DNA of 64,000 bases from Sphaerulina vaccinii. Taxonomy: Eukaryota > Ascomycota > Dothideomycetes > Mycosphaerellales > Mycosphaerellaceae. This document shows positions 27,801 to 39,052 of the stretch, one piece after another. The DNA lies in NCBI GenBank assembly GCA_022570795.1, contig JAKUDP010000003.1:2232001-2296000 (forward strand), given 5' to 3'. Below the pieces are notes generated by a model. That model was not told where the DNA came from. It ran no database searches and saw only the letters and a list, made by a program, of their open reading frames with translations. Position 1 is the stretch's first letter. Each line of letters starts with the position of its first letter. The position numbers were made by a program, and so were the translations under genes.

Positions 27801-30046
27801 TTAGGAAACTAGTTAGGAAACTAAAGAAGTAGGAGGAGTTCTAAAGTCTATTAGGCTCTAGAGCTCCGACTAAATATTAACTACTAATTATATAGCTTAG
27901 ACCTCTACCGAAAGACAAGGAGGAGTACTAGAGAATAGATCTAGAAGAAGAAAACTCTAGAAGTATATAGCTTTAGAAGGAGAAAATTAGAATAGAGTAG
28001 CTAACTAATTAGCCGACTAAAGTTTATTAAAGGACTAGTAGAAATATATATATTAGAAAATATCTAGATATTATATAAGATCTACTAGAAGTAAGAATAT
28101 AATTCTAGAAGAGAAGAAGATCTATCTTAGATAAAGAGGAAGGACCTAAACCTAAGGCCTATAGTATAGTTATAAAGTAGGTCCTCTAAAAGAGGTAGAA
28201 AGATAAGAAAGAGAATATATCTAACCTAAAGTATTATAAAGCATTCCTTAGCCTAATTAAAGAAAAAGGAAATTATATCTAGGAAACTTTAATAGAGATT
28301 AAGAAGGTTGTATTTATAGTACTCGGACCTAATATTACTTTAAAGCAAGAGGTCCCTATTCTAAAGTCCTATAAAAAGGCAATATAGAATTCTAAATAGA
28401 GCTATATATAGAAAGAAGCAATCTAGAAAGAACTAGTAGCTTTAAATAGTAACTATACCTAGAAGCCGGTTATACTACTAAAGAGTATAAACCTTATAAT
28501 ATCTAGGTAGGTCTTTAATATAAAAAGATTAATTAGTAGAGCTATTAAAAAGTTTAAGGCAAGACTAGTTACTAGAGAGTTCTTCTAGAAGTTTGGAGTA
28601 GACTTTAAGAATACCTTTATACTAACTATAAAGTATAATACTTTAAAAGTATTTATAGTAGTTATTTATAAGAAGGACTTAGAGATATACTAAGTAGATA
28701 TAAATAATATATTTATAAAGAGCTCTCTAAAAGAAGATATCTATATAATCCTACTTCTAGAAGTAGAGGTTCTACTAAACTAGGTCCTAAAGATTCTAAA
28801 GAGTCTCTATAGACTTAAGCAAGTAGTAAGAGACTAGAATAAACTCTACGTCTTAAAGCTAGAATAGATAGGATTCGATTAATTAGAAATCGACCTATAC
28901 CTACTTATCTATAGGGAAAAAAAAATTATAGTTCTAACCTATATAGATAATATACCTATTATAGTACTAGAGCTAAAGGATGTTCTCTAGTTTAAAGAAT
29001 AGCTTAGTAAGGTCTTTAAGATTAAGGATCTAAAGGAGCTAGAAAAGATTCTTAGAATAAAGATAATAAGAAATAGAGTTATAGAAACTCTAAAGCTTAA
29101 TTAAGAATACTATATCTAAAAGAACCTTATAAGGCTAAATATAACTAAGGAAAATACCTATCTAACTCTCTTACTAATAGATAGTTATAAAAGCCTTACT
29201 AAGGCAATTCTATCTAATAAGAGATATACTAAATAGAAGTACTAAAGCTAGATAGGTACGTAGATATAGCCGATAGTTATAATAAGACTAGATATTACTT
29301 TCGCTCTTAGTAGACTAAGCTTATATATAGCTAACCTAATAAGGGAATATATAAATACTTTAAAGAAACTAGCAAGATACCTTAGGTCGTCCCTAGACCT
29401 AGGACTTATATTTAGAAGAAGTAGTAGAAGCCTTATTAGATATTTAGACTCTAACTATATAATAGATAAGGTAGATAGAGTCTTAATTCTAGAATCTATC
29501 TTCTTCCTCTATAGAATACTAGTATCTTAGATAAGCAAGAAGTAGAAGTCTATAGTAATATTAACTATAGAGGCTAAGTATATAGCTCTAAATATATATA
29601 CTAAGTAATCTTAATTTCTAGTAGCACTTCTAAGGGAAATAGACTATATAGAGTTAGTAGGAGAATATTCTTTTTAACTACTTATTAAAGCGAACTCTAA
29701 TATAGTAAATAAACTTAGACCTATTTAGATTATAGAAAATAACTAAGTATTTCTAACTCTAGTTAAAGATATCTATATCTATAAGAAATCAAAATATATT
29801 AATATAGCCTATAATAATATTAGGAGACTCTAGTAGTAAAGGAAGATAGTAGTAGTATATATTCTAATAAAAGAGATAGTTATAGATAGGTTAACTAAGC
29901 CAAAGAATAGTCCCTAATTCTAGGAGTTTGTAAGACAACTCTAGCTTATATAAATAGCTCTTCTATACTTAATAAGTTATCGAGATTTAGAATAGAATAT
30001 AAGTACTAGAATATAGAGTAGAAGAACTATCTAGCCTAAGTAGAAG

Positions 30047-30294
30047 TATTAGAAAGTATAGTCTAGTTAGACTATCTAAGAGATACTCTCTTTAGGGATT
30101 AGATTATATAATATATATTATATAATAGTAGGTTATATAGCTTATCTAATACTCTATATCTTAGAAAGAGATACAATCTATAACTAACTAATATAATTAA
30201 TATAGTTAGTTTCTATCTAATACTTCTACTTCTATTATATATTGAAACCCTTCCTACACGTCGTAGGCGTATATATTGTCGTCCTATTTCGATA
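30047..30294 (+). repeat. Copia C3 3' LTR (248 bp)
   Basis: The best-preserved LTR of the family: 30241-30290 keeps several CpA, TpG and CpG sites lost from the other copies. One extra base relative to the 247-bp form lies near the TACTCTCTTT stretch. Confidence 0.92.
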
Positions 30295-32263
30295 AGTAGA
30301 TATAAATAATATATTTATAGAGAGCTCTCTAAAAGAAGATATTTATATAATTCTACTTCTAGAAGTAGAGGTTCTACTAAACTAGATTCTAAAAATTCTA
30401 AAAAGTCTCTATAGACTTAAGTAAGTAGTAAGAGACTAGAATAAACTCTATATTTTAAAGCTAGAATAGATAGGATTCGATTAATTAGAGATCGACCTAT
30501 ACCTACTTATCTATAGCGAAAGAAGAATTATAGTTCTAACCTATATAGATAATATATCTATTATAGTACTAGAACTAAAAAATATTCTCTAGTTTAAAAA
30601 ATAGCTTAGTAAAGTCTTTAAAATTAAAAATCTAAAAAAGCTAGAAAAAATTTTTAAAATAAAAATAATAAAAAATAGAGTTATAGAAACTCTAAAGCTT
30701 AATTAAAAATACTATATCTAAAAGAACTTTATAAAGCTAAATATAACTAAAAAAAAATACCTATCTAACTCTCTTACTAATAGATAGTTATAAAAGCCTT
30801 ACTAAAGTAATTCTATCTAATAAGAGATATACTAAATAGAAGTACTAAAGCTAAATAGATATATAGATATAGCTAATAGTTATAATAAAACTAGATATTA
30901 CTTTTGCTTTTAGTAGACTAAGCTTATATATAGCTAACTATTAGGTTATAGGGAACCTAATAATCTTACTAAATAGAGGCTAAGCTTAATCTAGTTAGAG
31001 CTTATTAATATATCTATAAGGAAGTAAGTAAAAAAGATTTTCGTATTCTAATTAGTAAGATAGAATAGTAAGTTATATATAATTACTATCTATAACTATA
31101 ATATTTATTACTTATATATATAAAAGAAATTCCTAGTTTTATTAATTACTCTAATTACTCTAATTAAGGCCTACTTAGTATAATTAGAGTACTTAGTATA
31201 ATTAGTAGTAGGCCTAGTCTAAGCGCTACTAATTACTTCTATATATAACGCGCGCCTAGAAAATCTATAGAGATATTCCTATAGTATACGAACTATAATA
31301 CTAACTTAATAAAAAGATATATAAATACTTTAAAAAAACTAGTAAGATACTTTAAATTATCTCTAGACCTAGAACTTATATTTAGAAGAGGTAGTAGAAG
31401 CTTTATTAGATATTTAGACTCTAACTATATAATAGATAAGGTAGATAGAGTTTTAATTCTAGAATCTATCTTCTTCCTCTATAGAGTACTAGTATCTTAG
31501 ATAAGTAAAAAGTAGAAGTCTATAGTAATATTAACTATAGAGGCTAAGTATATAGCTTTAAATATATATACTAAGTAATTTTAATTCCTAGTAGTACTTC
31601 TAAAGAAAATAGACTATATAGAGTTAGTAGGAGAATATTCTTTTTAACTACTTATTAAAGCAAACTCTAATATAGTAAATAAACTTAGACCTATTTAGAT
31701 TATAGGAAATAACTAAGTATTTCTAACTCTAGTTAAAGATACCTATATCTATAAAAAATTAAAATATATTAATATAGCTTATAATAATATTAGAAGACTC
31801 TAGTAGTAAAGGAAGATAGTAGTAGTATATATTCTAATAAAAGAGATAGTTATAGATAGGTTAACTAAGCCGAAGAATAGTCTCTAATTCTAGAAGTTTA
31901 TAAAATAACTCTAGCTTATATAAATAGCTCTTCTATACTTAATAAGTTATTAAGATTTGAAATAGAATATAAGTACTAGAATATAGAGTAGAAGAACTAT
32001 CTAGCCTAAGTAGGAGTATTAGAAAGTATAGTCTAGTTAGACTATCTAAGAGATACTTTTTTAGAAATTAGATTATATAATATAGGTTATATAGTAGTAG
32101 GTTATATAACTTATCTAATACTCTATATTTTAGAAGGAGATATAATCTATATCTAACTAATATAATTAATATAGTTAGTTCCTATCTAATATTTCTACTT
32201 CTATTATATATTAAGACTTTTTCTATATATTATAAGTATATATATTATTATTCTATTTCGATA
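30295..32263 (+). mobile_element. Copia C2, 3' part (RT to RNase H, LTR 32017-32263)
   Basis: Continues C2 from its reverse transcriptase at the agtag duplication, through RNase H, to the right LTR 32017-32263 (247 bp), followed by the C2 duplication aaact. A solo chromovirus LTR splits the RNase H region at 30939-31300. Confidence 0.9.
30939..31300 (-). repeat. Solo LTR of chromovirus A inserted in Copia C2
   Basis: A 362-bp reverse complement of the LTR at 2491-2851, flanked by the 5-bp duplication ctaac (30934-30938 and 31301-31305). The Copia sequence resumes exactly across it. No body is present, so it is a product of LTR-LTR recombination after insertion. Confidence 0.92.
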
Positions 32264-33013
32264 AAACTAAACTTTAGAAAATTAATACTTTTTTAAATAA
32301 TTTTAGTAGTAGTTTCTAAATAGCTACTTTCCTAGTCTAAAACTCTCTTCTTTCTCTTTTAGATAAGCTTAGTATAGTTTCTTATACTTCCTACTTATTT
32401 ATACTTATAAATAGATTTAAAAAGTCTCTTTTTAGAGAAATATACTTTTCTAAAATATTAGTAGTACTCTAGTATAGAAGTTAAGTCTTATTTATATAAA
32501 ATAGTACTTTAGCCTCTAGCTTACTTTTTTCTTTTTATATCTTTTAAGCTCTATTCTTTTAGGTATACTTTACTAGATTCTTTTCTATTTTATCTATTTT
32601 TAGAAACTTCTAGAATATATCGAGTTCTTCTAAGTCTTCTTAGTAGTATAGATAGATATACTTTAAATCTCTTTTTACTTTTTTTATTATAAATTTATAT
32701 TTTACTATTAGAAAAAACTAACTATTACTATCTAATACTTTTTTTATAAATCTAGGCTTAGAATCTATTAAGTTAGAATAATAATATATATATTAATAAT
32801 ATATAGAAAAAGTCTTAATATATAATAGAAGTAGAAATATTAGATAGAAACTAACTATATTAATTATATTAGTTAGATATAGATTATATTTCTTTCTAAA
32901 ATAAAGAAGTATTAAATAAATTATATAACCTACTATTATATAATATATATTATATAATCTAATTTCTAAAAGGGTATCTTTTAGATAGTCTAACTAGACT
33001 ATACTTTCTAATA
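32264..33013 (-). mobile_element. Reverse Copia copy C4, LTR and leader
   Basis: The minus strand carries an LTR (32766-33013), a diverged primer-binding site near 32751-32765 and the same leader as C1-C3. It is interrupted at 32264 by C2 and resumes at 20414. It is the most diverged Copia LTR here (for example TATTAAG where others have TATCGAA), in line with being the oldest layer. Confidence 0.85.
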
Positions 33014-34225
33014 GTTAATAAAGCTAGTAGTCTATAGACTTTAATACTTCTATATTTAATAATATTAGCTTTAATTAGACTTATTATAAGGCTAAAGCGT
33101 AATAGATAGAGGCCTCTATAGATATAGTAACAAAGTAATTATAACTATACTTTTTTTAGGCTTTATTTTACTCTATATAGTAAGCTAGTAGCTGCTCTAT
33201 AAGGCTTAATATATACGGTTAGTTAGTAACGGTTGTGTAAGGATACTAACTAGTTACTAACCAGGTTACTAACCACTGGTTACAAACTAACCATGGTTAC
33301 TAACGACAACAGCCCTACTTCACATCGATAGGCACCTACCTAATCTCATGTCAACCGCCGGTCATTCAGGAACAATGCAATTTATGCAGGCTTCTCGTCC
33401 GGCGGAACCGATTGAAGATATACCGAACCTGTACGCGCCGTCCTGTTCGTCGGTAATGATATGCAGGAACCTACGAAAACCACAGCTAATAGCGTGGTGA
33501 CACTGAAATGGTCCAGCAGTGCCTCCCTCGCACTCGCAGTGCTCGCAGATGAAGCATTATGCTAGTGGGTCGCTGGCGTGTGCAAACATCTCAAGCATTC
33601 CAAGCCTCAGTTTCGTCACGCTCTAGGTGAAGCAGTGGACCTCGCATTGGATGCGACCCCGGATTGGCACCATGTCGGTGACCTATAGCGTCCTAGCGAA
33701 CAAGGTTTCAGATCGACGTCTTGGATAGGCTTGTAAATTCCATACCAGGACAACCTTAACATCACACACATACAGTCGTGCCGAGCATTGTACTCCCGCT
33801 TGAATATTGGCAGCCTAGTGGCTCTTATCTCATCACTCGTGCACAGCATTTCTGCTGCGCAAGCAGAAGCTAGAAAATGCGTTACGAGCAAGGTTGTTGT
33901 TCTTTTTCTGGGCGCCACAGCCTCAGTCTTAGGAAGAGTTTGAAGTGTAACTCCCTAAACTTCATCATTGCACAGGAGTAACTAAGGCAGCCTAGAAGTC
34001 TGAGCTTGGCTTCCAATCCGATGTATAAGGTCTGGTCAGCAGCATCCTGAGACAGTCATCAACAAATTCAGCAATTCATAACGACACTACTGCGATTCAG
34101 CACCCGCGATTCAACCTTCGCACTCGCTTATCGCCCTACAACCTCCTTCCCAAAGGTTATACCTCTCGCGCAGACTTGCAAAGACATCTCCAAACAACCT
34201 TCGAACTCAGGACATCCCACCCATC
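33014..34225. other. Border of the AT-rich block and non-coding DNA upstream of the RTA1-like gene
   Basis: From 33014 to about 33200 the sequence is still AT-rich and RIP-like, with no recognisable domain. At 33216-33304 there is a cluster of GGTTAGTAAC/GTTACTAACC dyads. From about 33305 CpA and TpG return to ordinary abundance. I see no convincing gene; a 100-codon minus-strand frame at 33616-33918 resembles nothing I recognise. Confidence 0.6.
33216..33304. repeat. Dyad-rich GTTACTAACC repeat cluster at the RIP boundary
   Basis: Several direct and inverted copies of a roughly 10-base motif: GTTAGTAACGG, GTTACTAACCAG, GTTACTAACCAC, ACTAACCATGGTTACTAAC. It sits exactly where composition switches from RIP-mutated to normal. 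It could be a transposon terminal repeat remnant or a border element. Confidence 0.6.
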
Positions 34226-35191
34226 ATGTCTTCCGTGGAAGCATGTCGATCGCCCTACCCATATGAGCCAAGTCTGGTCCTGGCGTGTGTTGGCATTGGT
34301 CTCTTTACGATACTGAGCGCGGTGTCGACATGGCGAACAGTTATGACCAGCACCTGGGATAACATCTTTATGGTTCTCGGAGGAATCTGCCAAATGTCAG
34401 GCTATGTCGCACGCGCATACTCAACACAGCATGTGTGCAACAAAGAAGCTTATGGGGCCCAAGCCGTTCTGCTACTACTCGGACCAACACTCATGATGTT
34501 CACTGTGACACTCGTTCATACAACTTTCATCGCGGCCTTGAATGCCGACGACTACTGCTGGGTGCCATTGCGATTCCAGCGACCAATTTACCTGGCGATC
34601 AATGTTGGGTGCATAGCGATTCAAGTCGGAGGAGGAATTGAGCTTGCAATTGCACAATTCATCCACATTGCAGAGATTGGAAGCAAGTTGAAGATTGCCG
34701 CATTCGTCATGCAGATGGTATATTGGGTGTACATTGTGGCAGAGAACACCACAGTTTGCATCCGCGTTGGACTCGCGGTGAAGAGGGCAGATCGCGCAGG
34801 CTTGACTGCTGTTCCGACAGCAGGAAGCAGCATCTCAGCTGTTAAGGAAAGCTTCCAGCACTACAAGCGTTGGTCGAACCTCTTCGGACTGGCAATCTCG
34901 ATCATTGTTGGCCGCAATCTGATGAGGCTTACCGAATTGGGTGTGAAATTCCTCCAGGACAACGAGTGGCCAGGCTATGCCTTCGATGGGTATCAAATGG
35001 CAGTTGTGATGGGTGCTTGGGCAGTGTTCTACCTGCCAGGGAAGGTGGCAGAAGTGACCCGCAGCCAGCGCCGATATGAGCATGTCGATCGGTATGGCTC
35101 ACAGGAGCGAGTGCCCCTTGATACACACAAGCAGGTTGATGGGGAGAGCACCGAGCTTGACAGGATAGGCACGCCCCGACAAATGGTATGA
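34226..35191 (+). CDS. RTA1-like seven-transmembrane protein
   Basis: A 321-residue single-exon protein with about seven hydrophobic helices, the usual size for the fungal RTA1/RTM1 family (putative lipid-translocating exporters and stress-resistance proteins of the plasma membrane). Family hallmarks visible are the N-terminal Y-P-YEPS stretch, a GYVAR block after helix 2 (about residue 58), a long hydrophobic LLLLGPTLMMF segment, and an IQVGGG block before helix 5. The C-terminal 40 residues are polar and probably cytosolic. The start at CATCATGTC opens the first helix correctly. Family membership is clear; substrate is unknown. It is the first intact gene beside the retrotransposon block, 1.2 kb from its edge, and shows no RIP-type damage. 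Confidence 0.88.
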   Translation: MSSVEACRSPYPYEPSLVLACVGIGLFTILSAVSTWRTVMTSTWDNIFMVLGGICQMSGYVARAYSTQHVCNKEAYGAQAVLLLLGPTLMMFTVTLVHTTFIAALNADDYCWVPLRFQRPIYLAINVGCIAIQVGGGIELAIAQFIHIAEIGSKLKIAAFVMQMVYWVYIVAENTTVCIRVGLAVKRADRAGLTAVPTAGSSISAVKESFQHYKRWSNLFGLAISIIVGRNLMRLTELGVKFLQDNEWPGYAFDGYQMAVVMGAWAVFYLPGKVAEVTRSQRRYEHVDRYGSQERVPLDTHKQVDGESTELDRIGTPRQMV

Positions 35192-36049
35192 GATCGATGG
35201 TGAAGGTTGATCAATGTCGATGAGCGGCCGCGCGGGCGCCGGCTGTACCAATAGCATAGTGTAGCGCAGTCCAGCGTAGCATATAGATTCTGTTATCAAT
35301 GAATGTCTTGATTCAAGATCAACGCCTGCTAGATCGCAAGCACTCGGGTGATATGCAGTGCTGCAGACGGCTTCAGACTGTTGCACGAGACTTGGATTGT
35401 TCGTCACTGCTGCAAGCGAGGCCATGTAGACTGCTCAGACTGTTGCGCATGTCTAGAGGTGGACAATAATTGATCGTCCCATTGGACGCGGCGTCAACAG
35501 TGTCGAGTCGCCGTCATGATGTTTGGATATTGCCTGAAACATCTCTAGCGCATTGAGACTGAACCGGGTTCATGCATGTTGTAGATGCATGATGTGCTCG
35601 CTACGGCATGCTGGACTCTTGGTATGCGAATGCGAGGCAATGCGAGGTTGGGGGCTTCGGCTGGCTGCCGTCTGCAGATCTAGCCAAGAAGTCTTGCTAG
35701 TAAGTGCAACCGTGCATCGGGATGATGTTTGCGATACACAAGTTCTACGCACGCAAATGCTACGCACGCAACCGAGCGCAGGCTGTGCTGAATCAAGTGC
35801 GGGCTTATTTCCTTTGGATCGACTTCGCTACGGATGCGTGCTGTGCATTCTCCCGACAGTGACGATCGCTGCCTCCTGAGTGGAGTGGGTGGAGAGCGCT
35901 CGCAACATATATGATGTCCCTCGGCGCTGTGCCCTAGGTCTAACACCCTTGATTGTATTTTCTCAAGTCTCTTTCAGCCTGTTCTTGCCAAGATCTGACT
36001 TGCAGCCACCACATCTCACCAGTCCTGTAACAGCACCAAGCAAGGAACC
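35192..36049. other. Intergenic region, no gene seen
   Basis: Frames on both strands are short and unlike known proteins. The last 100 bp are pyrimidine-rich (TCTCAAGTCTCTTTC), as is typical just upstream of fungal start codons, and fit a promoter and 5' leader for the following gene. Confidence 0.5.
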
Positions 36050-36963
36050 ATGCCAGCACCCATTGCTCCCGGATCAGTCGAAACTGTGCTGAACTATGTG
36101 ACGGACGTTCCTGAGAAGGCCTGGACCACGGACTTTACGAAACCCGGAGCAGAGAAGCATTTCGAGGACTTCAACCGCTACAAGACCTCACATCCAACCA
36201 CCGTTGTGAACATCCGTGGTCGAGAGGATGACTTCTGCCTGTTCGAGAATGGGTTTGAGTACACCAAGCAAGAGGTTCCGACTTTGAAGGACGCTCAGAC
36301 TGAGGAAGAGGCGGCGAACATTGCGATACCTGCCACCGAGGAGCTGGTGAAGAAGCTGTAAGTGCTAGGCTGGGGTACCAGGAAGGGCGAGCAAGGTGCT
36401 GACCAGGATCGATCAGAACTGGAGCCACCAAGACGATTGTCTTCGCACATCGCGTTCGCAGCAAAGCCGAAGATGAAAACAAGAGGGCCGAGAACAAAGC
36501 TCCGGCACTTGCTGTGCATTCTGACTTTACACCTGCAGGAGCTGACGCGCGTTTCGATCTGGTCGTTAAGGATGAACTGGAGCGAGAACAGCTTCGAAAA
36601 GGCCGAGTTCTGATCATCAATGTCTGGCGTCCATTGAAGACGGTACGACGAGATCCCTTGGCAGTATGCGACTGGAGAACCTCAAAGTTCGATCGAGATT
36701 GGAACCCTATCCGGATGATCATGCCAAACGGGTGGTCCGAGCACGGTGCAGTGAGTCACAGTCCAGAGCACCAGTGGTACTACTTGCAACACCAGGAACC
36801 TTCTGAGCCATTGGTGTTTCTGCAGTATGACAGCAAGACTGCTGCAGATGGAGGCATGTGTGTTGCCCATAGCGCTTTCGTTGACCCAGCAGGCGCGCAG
36901 GCGGAGCCCAGAGAGAGCATTGAGATCAAGATGTTTGCATTCGTGCCCGAGCCGGCAGCATAG
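36050..36963 (+). CDS. CmcJ/NvfI-like oxidoreductase (GA4-desaturase family)
   Basis: Two exons (36050-36357, 36417-36963) separated by a 59-nt intron (GTAAGT...CTGAC...CAG) give 284 residues. The first 102 residues hold the family's N-terminal region (TVLNYVTDVP, and FENGFEY near residue 67). Exon 2 holds the H-x-D pair (VHSDFTP) and the hallmark NVWRPL...DPLAVCDW, followed by the conserved HQWYYL segment with a second His. The family includes CmcJ and fungal AsaB- and NvfI-type Fe(II)/2-oxoglutarate-like oxygenases that hydroxylate or desaturate small molecules, often in secondary metabolism. No biosynthetic cluster surrounds it, so the substrate cannot be inferred. Without the intron the frame stops at 36361. 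Confidence 0.85.
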
Positions 36964-37316
36964 AAGGGTGATCCACTGATGGAAATCCAGAACATCCATA
37001 GATAGGCGTTTGAGATATGCATTGCATGTTATGTCACTTCATGTCTGTCCGGTGTCGTTGCGTATGCTGGGCGTTGTTGCTGCTCCACGATCGGCACTGG
37101 GATGTCCCCACACAGGCCTGTGCACACAGCAGTAGATGTGTCTCGTCAAATTCGGAGCGTACTCGTGACGGTTCAGATGCAGGAAAGTGCAGAGCCTTAA
37201 ATACCACGAAATACTGAACGGTGCAGGCTCATAAGACTCCTTCCGAGCCCGCGGGCATAAACGCGAATGGATTGAGGAACTCCGTGAGTCCCCTTGTACC
37301 GCCGGTAGCATTCCAC
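36964..37316. other. Convergent intergenic spacer, no gene seen
   Basis: 353 bp between two converging genes. It must hold both 3' ends. Short frames here resemble nothing known. Confidence 0.5.
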
Positions 37317-38836
37317 TCAGTCTGCTTCGAGCTTACTCGTTATTGAAGTCAGCAGATCGTTCATGCCGTCTGAAATAGCATCAAGCAATTGTAGCTCTGC
37401 TTTAGTATTTAGCATCAGCATGGTCTGAAGCTCGCTTCTCTGCAGGAAAGCATCCTTGTCATCCACACTATCCTGCTGGTCCAGCATCATAACTGCTTTC
37501 GATCTATCTCGCTTCGTCAGGGTGAGCAGTCCTTGCGTAGCATGTGTGTCGAATGCACTAGTATGCAAATACTTGCTGCGCAGACCTAGCCACTGTATCT
37601 GCGGAACGGCATGGTCTTTGTTCTCGTGTGCAAGTGCCTTCGAGCCATGTTTGTATGTGGATATAATGGCAATGCCATCGGGATCGAAGTCTGCTAGTCC
37701 GTGAACAGGAGGTGACGCGAAGCCATTCTGGGTAGAAGGGGTGCTGAGATAGCGAAGTAAAGCTCGTGTCGCAAGATCGGGATAGCCTTTGCCGGTGATG
37801 ATAACGCCTTCGCTGATGATTGTATCCCAGAAGTCGGAGCCAGCAATAGAGCGGAATGTGGCTTCCTTTTCGATAACCAGTATCCACTTCACAGCAGACA
37901 GGTCGGTTGATAGTACATCCTTCAGATTGGGCACCAGGATGCCCTCTTGATCGCTTCTGACATCAGTTGTGCTACCATCTTTTCGGAAGAAGGTCACGGC
38001 TCCTGCGACGAGTCCTTTGGCTGCAGCACAAACGTTGAGCATAGATCTGGTTATGCGAAACGTGTACGCGATGTCGTCAACGTATCGGTCAACATAGGTC
38101 TGGCTCCCGAATAGAGCTGGGTCGCGATAGTAGATGTCCCTGAAACAGTCAGTAGTCAGTGCATGGTAGAGGCCAATGTGGCAGAATACCTCTTCGATAT
38201 CACGACGTCGTTACGCAGAGCTTCATGAATCAGCTCCAATAGGCGTAAGACAACTGCTGCACATGTGTCAGGCCATGCTTTGTGTAGCCGGATAAAGGAG
38301 CTCACAAAAGCGCCATGCCTCATCGACTGTCTTTCCGGGAAAGCAAAAACGCCTTGTTGGCATCTCTGTCTGGTCTTGAGGCTTTGTGTGGTGCCCTGTG
38401 GCTCCGGTCCGTGGTCGACATTTCAGAGTGATGCCAATCTCAAGCTTGTCATTCAGCATCGCATCCACGATTTCTTCAAGGACAGCCTCAATCTTGTCAA
38501 TTACAGCAGCACTATATGGACATTATTAGCACTATCTCGCCGGGCGTCTGGTGGGAAGGTCTCATACTTGGGATATGCTCGTGGCAGCGTACGCTCAGCT
38601 GGACGGAAGTCGTTGTGCAGTACATTCTGGGCGAATGAACCTGTGTTGACTGGTAAGGATTCGTACTCGCCTTCGCTCTGCGCATCGTCGTTCAGTTGAG
38701 GATGATACGGCTCTTCAGGATCGTCTTCGTGTTGGATCGCTAGATTAGTTGCTGCACCGATTAGTGACCCTTGCGACGAGGGCTGGAGCAAATGAGCGTT
38801 CTCGCTGAAGAGATCCTCGAAGTCTTCGTCGTCCAT
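37317..38836 (-). CDS. SPO11: Meiotic recombination protein Spo11
   Basis: Topoisomerase VI A-subunit homologue that makes meiotic double-strand breaks. Four exons fit one frame: 38836-38568, 38511-38306, 38256-38190, 38139-37317, with introns of 56, 49 and 50 nt, giving 454 residues. Exon 1 is an acidic N-terminus (MDDEDFEDLF). The winged-helix region includes VIDKIEAVLEEI, a FPGKTVDEAWRF block and LLELIHEALRN. The catalytic tyrosine lies in KRDIYYRDPALFGSQ at the exon 3/4 junction. The Toprim domain shows the acidic Glu in VIEKEATF and the DPDG motif in LADFDPDGIAI. KGLVAG separates the two domains. Longer than yeast Spo11 mainly through the N-terminus. It diverges from the CAF-1 gene with 216 bp between starts. 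An in-frame ATG at 39007 would cross that spacer and is less likely. Confidence 0.93.
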
Positions 38837-39052
38837 TGCGATGGAGTGACTTGCTGTTGATGACGGAAGAGGAGAGGAGAGGAGAGGGAATTGGAGTTGG
38901 GATGGAGAAGATCTGAGGGTCACGCTAGGCAGCCAAGACCCACTTGACGCGTTCCTTGAACTTCCTGTTCGACGCGTACCGACAACCTCAACTGCACTGC
39001 CATACACTTTGCCGTCGCTGTTCAGCCCGAGACATCATCGACTACAGCGCTA
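38837..39052. promoter_or_regulatory. Bidirectional promoter of SPO11 and the CAF-1 large-subunit gene
   Basis: The only DNA between two divergent start codons, 216 bp. It includes polypurine runs (GGAAGAGGAGAGGAGAGGAGAGGG) near the SPO11 side. A shared promoter is inferred from position. Confidence 0.55.

Larger units (their letters stand above)
24566..30294 (+). mobile_element. Full-length Copia element C3, nested in C2
   Basis: LTRs at 24566-24812 and 30047-30294. The duplication agtag occurs at 24561-24565 and 30295-30299, and C2 reverse transcriptase continues across it. The body keeps the full Copia order and is close to C1, with fewer mutations than C2: it retains more CpG and CpA, for example near 30241-30290. 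By position it is the youngest Copia of the nest. Frames are still stopped. Confidence 0.93.

Noticed and set aside
1..33200. Centromere or telomere
   Set aside because: AT-richness is fully explained by RIP of identifiable retroelements. No TTAGGG array or satellite is visible, and sequence alone cannot show a centromere.
33616..33918. 100-codon minus-strand frame as a gene
   Set aside because: No recognisable domain, no intron support, and it lies in the border region; kept only as a remark.
36171..36722. 183-codon minus-strand frame opposite the CmcJ-like gene
   Set aside because: Antisense shadow; the plus-strand product has clear family motifs.
38841..39007. Upstream SPO11 start at 39007
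   Set aside because: It would consume the divergent promoter and add low-complexity residues; MDDEDF at 38836 is the better start.
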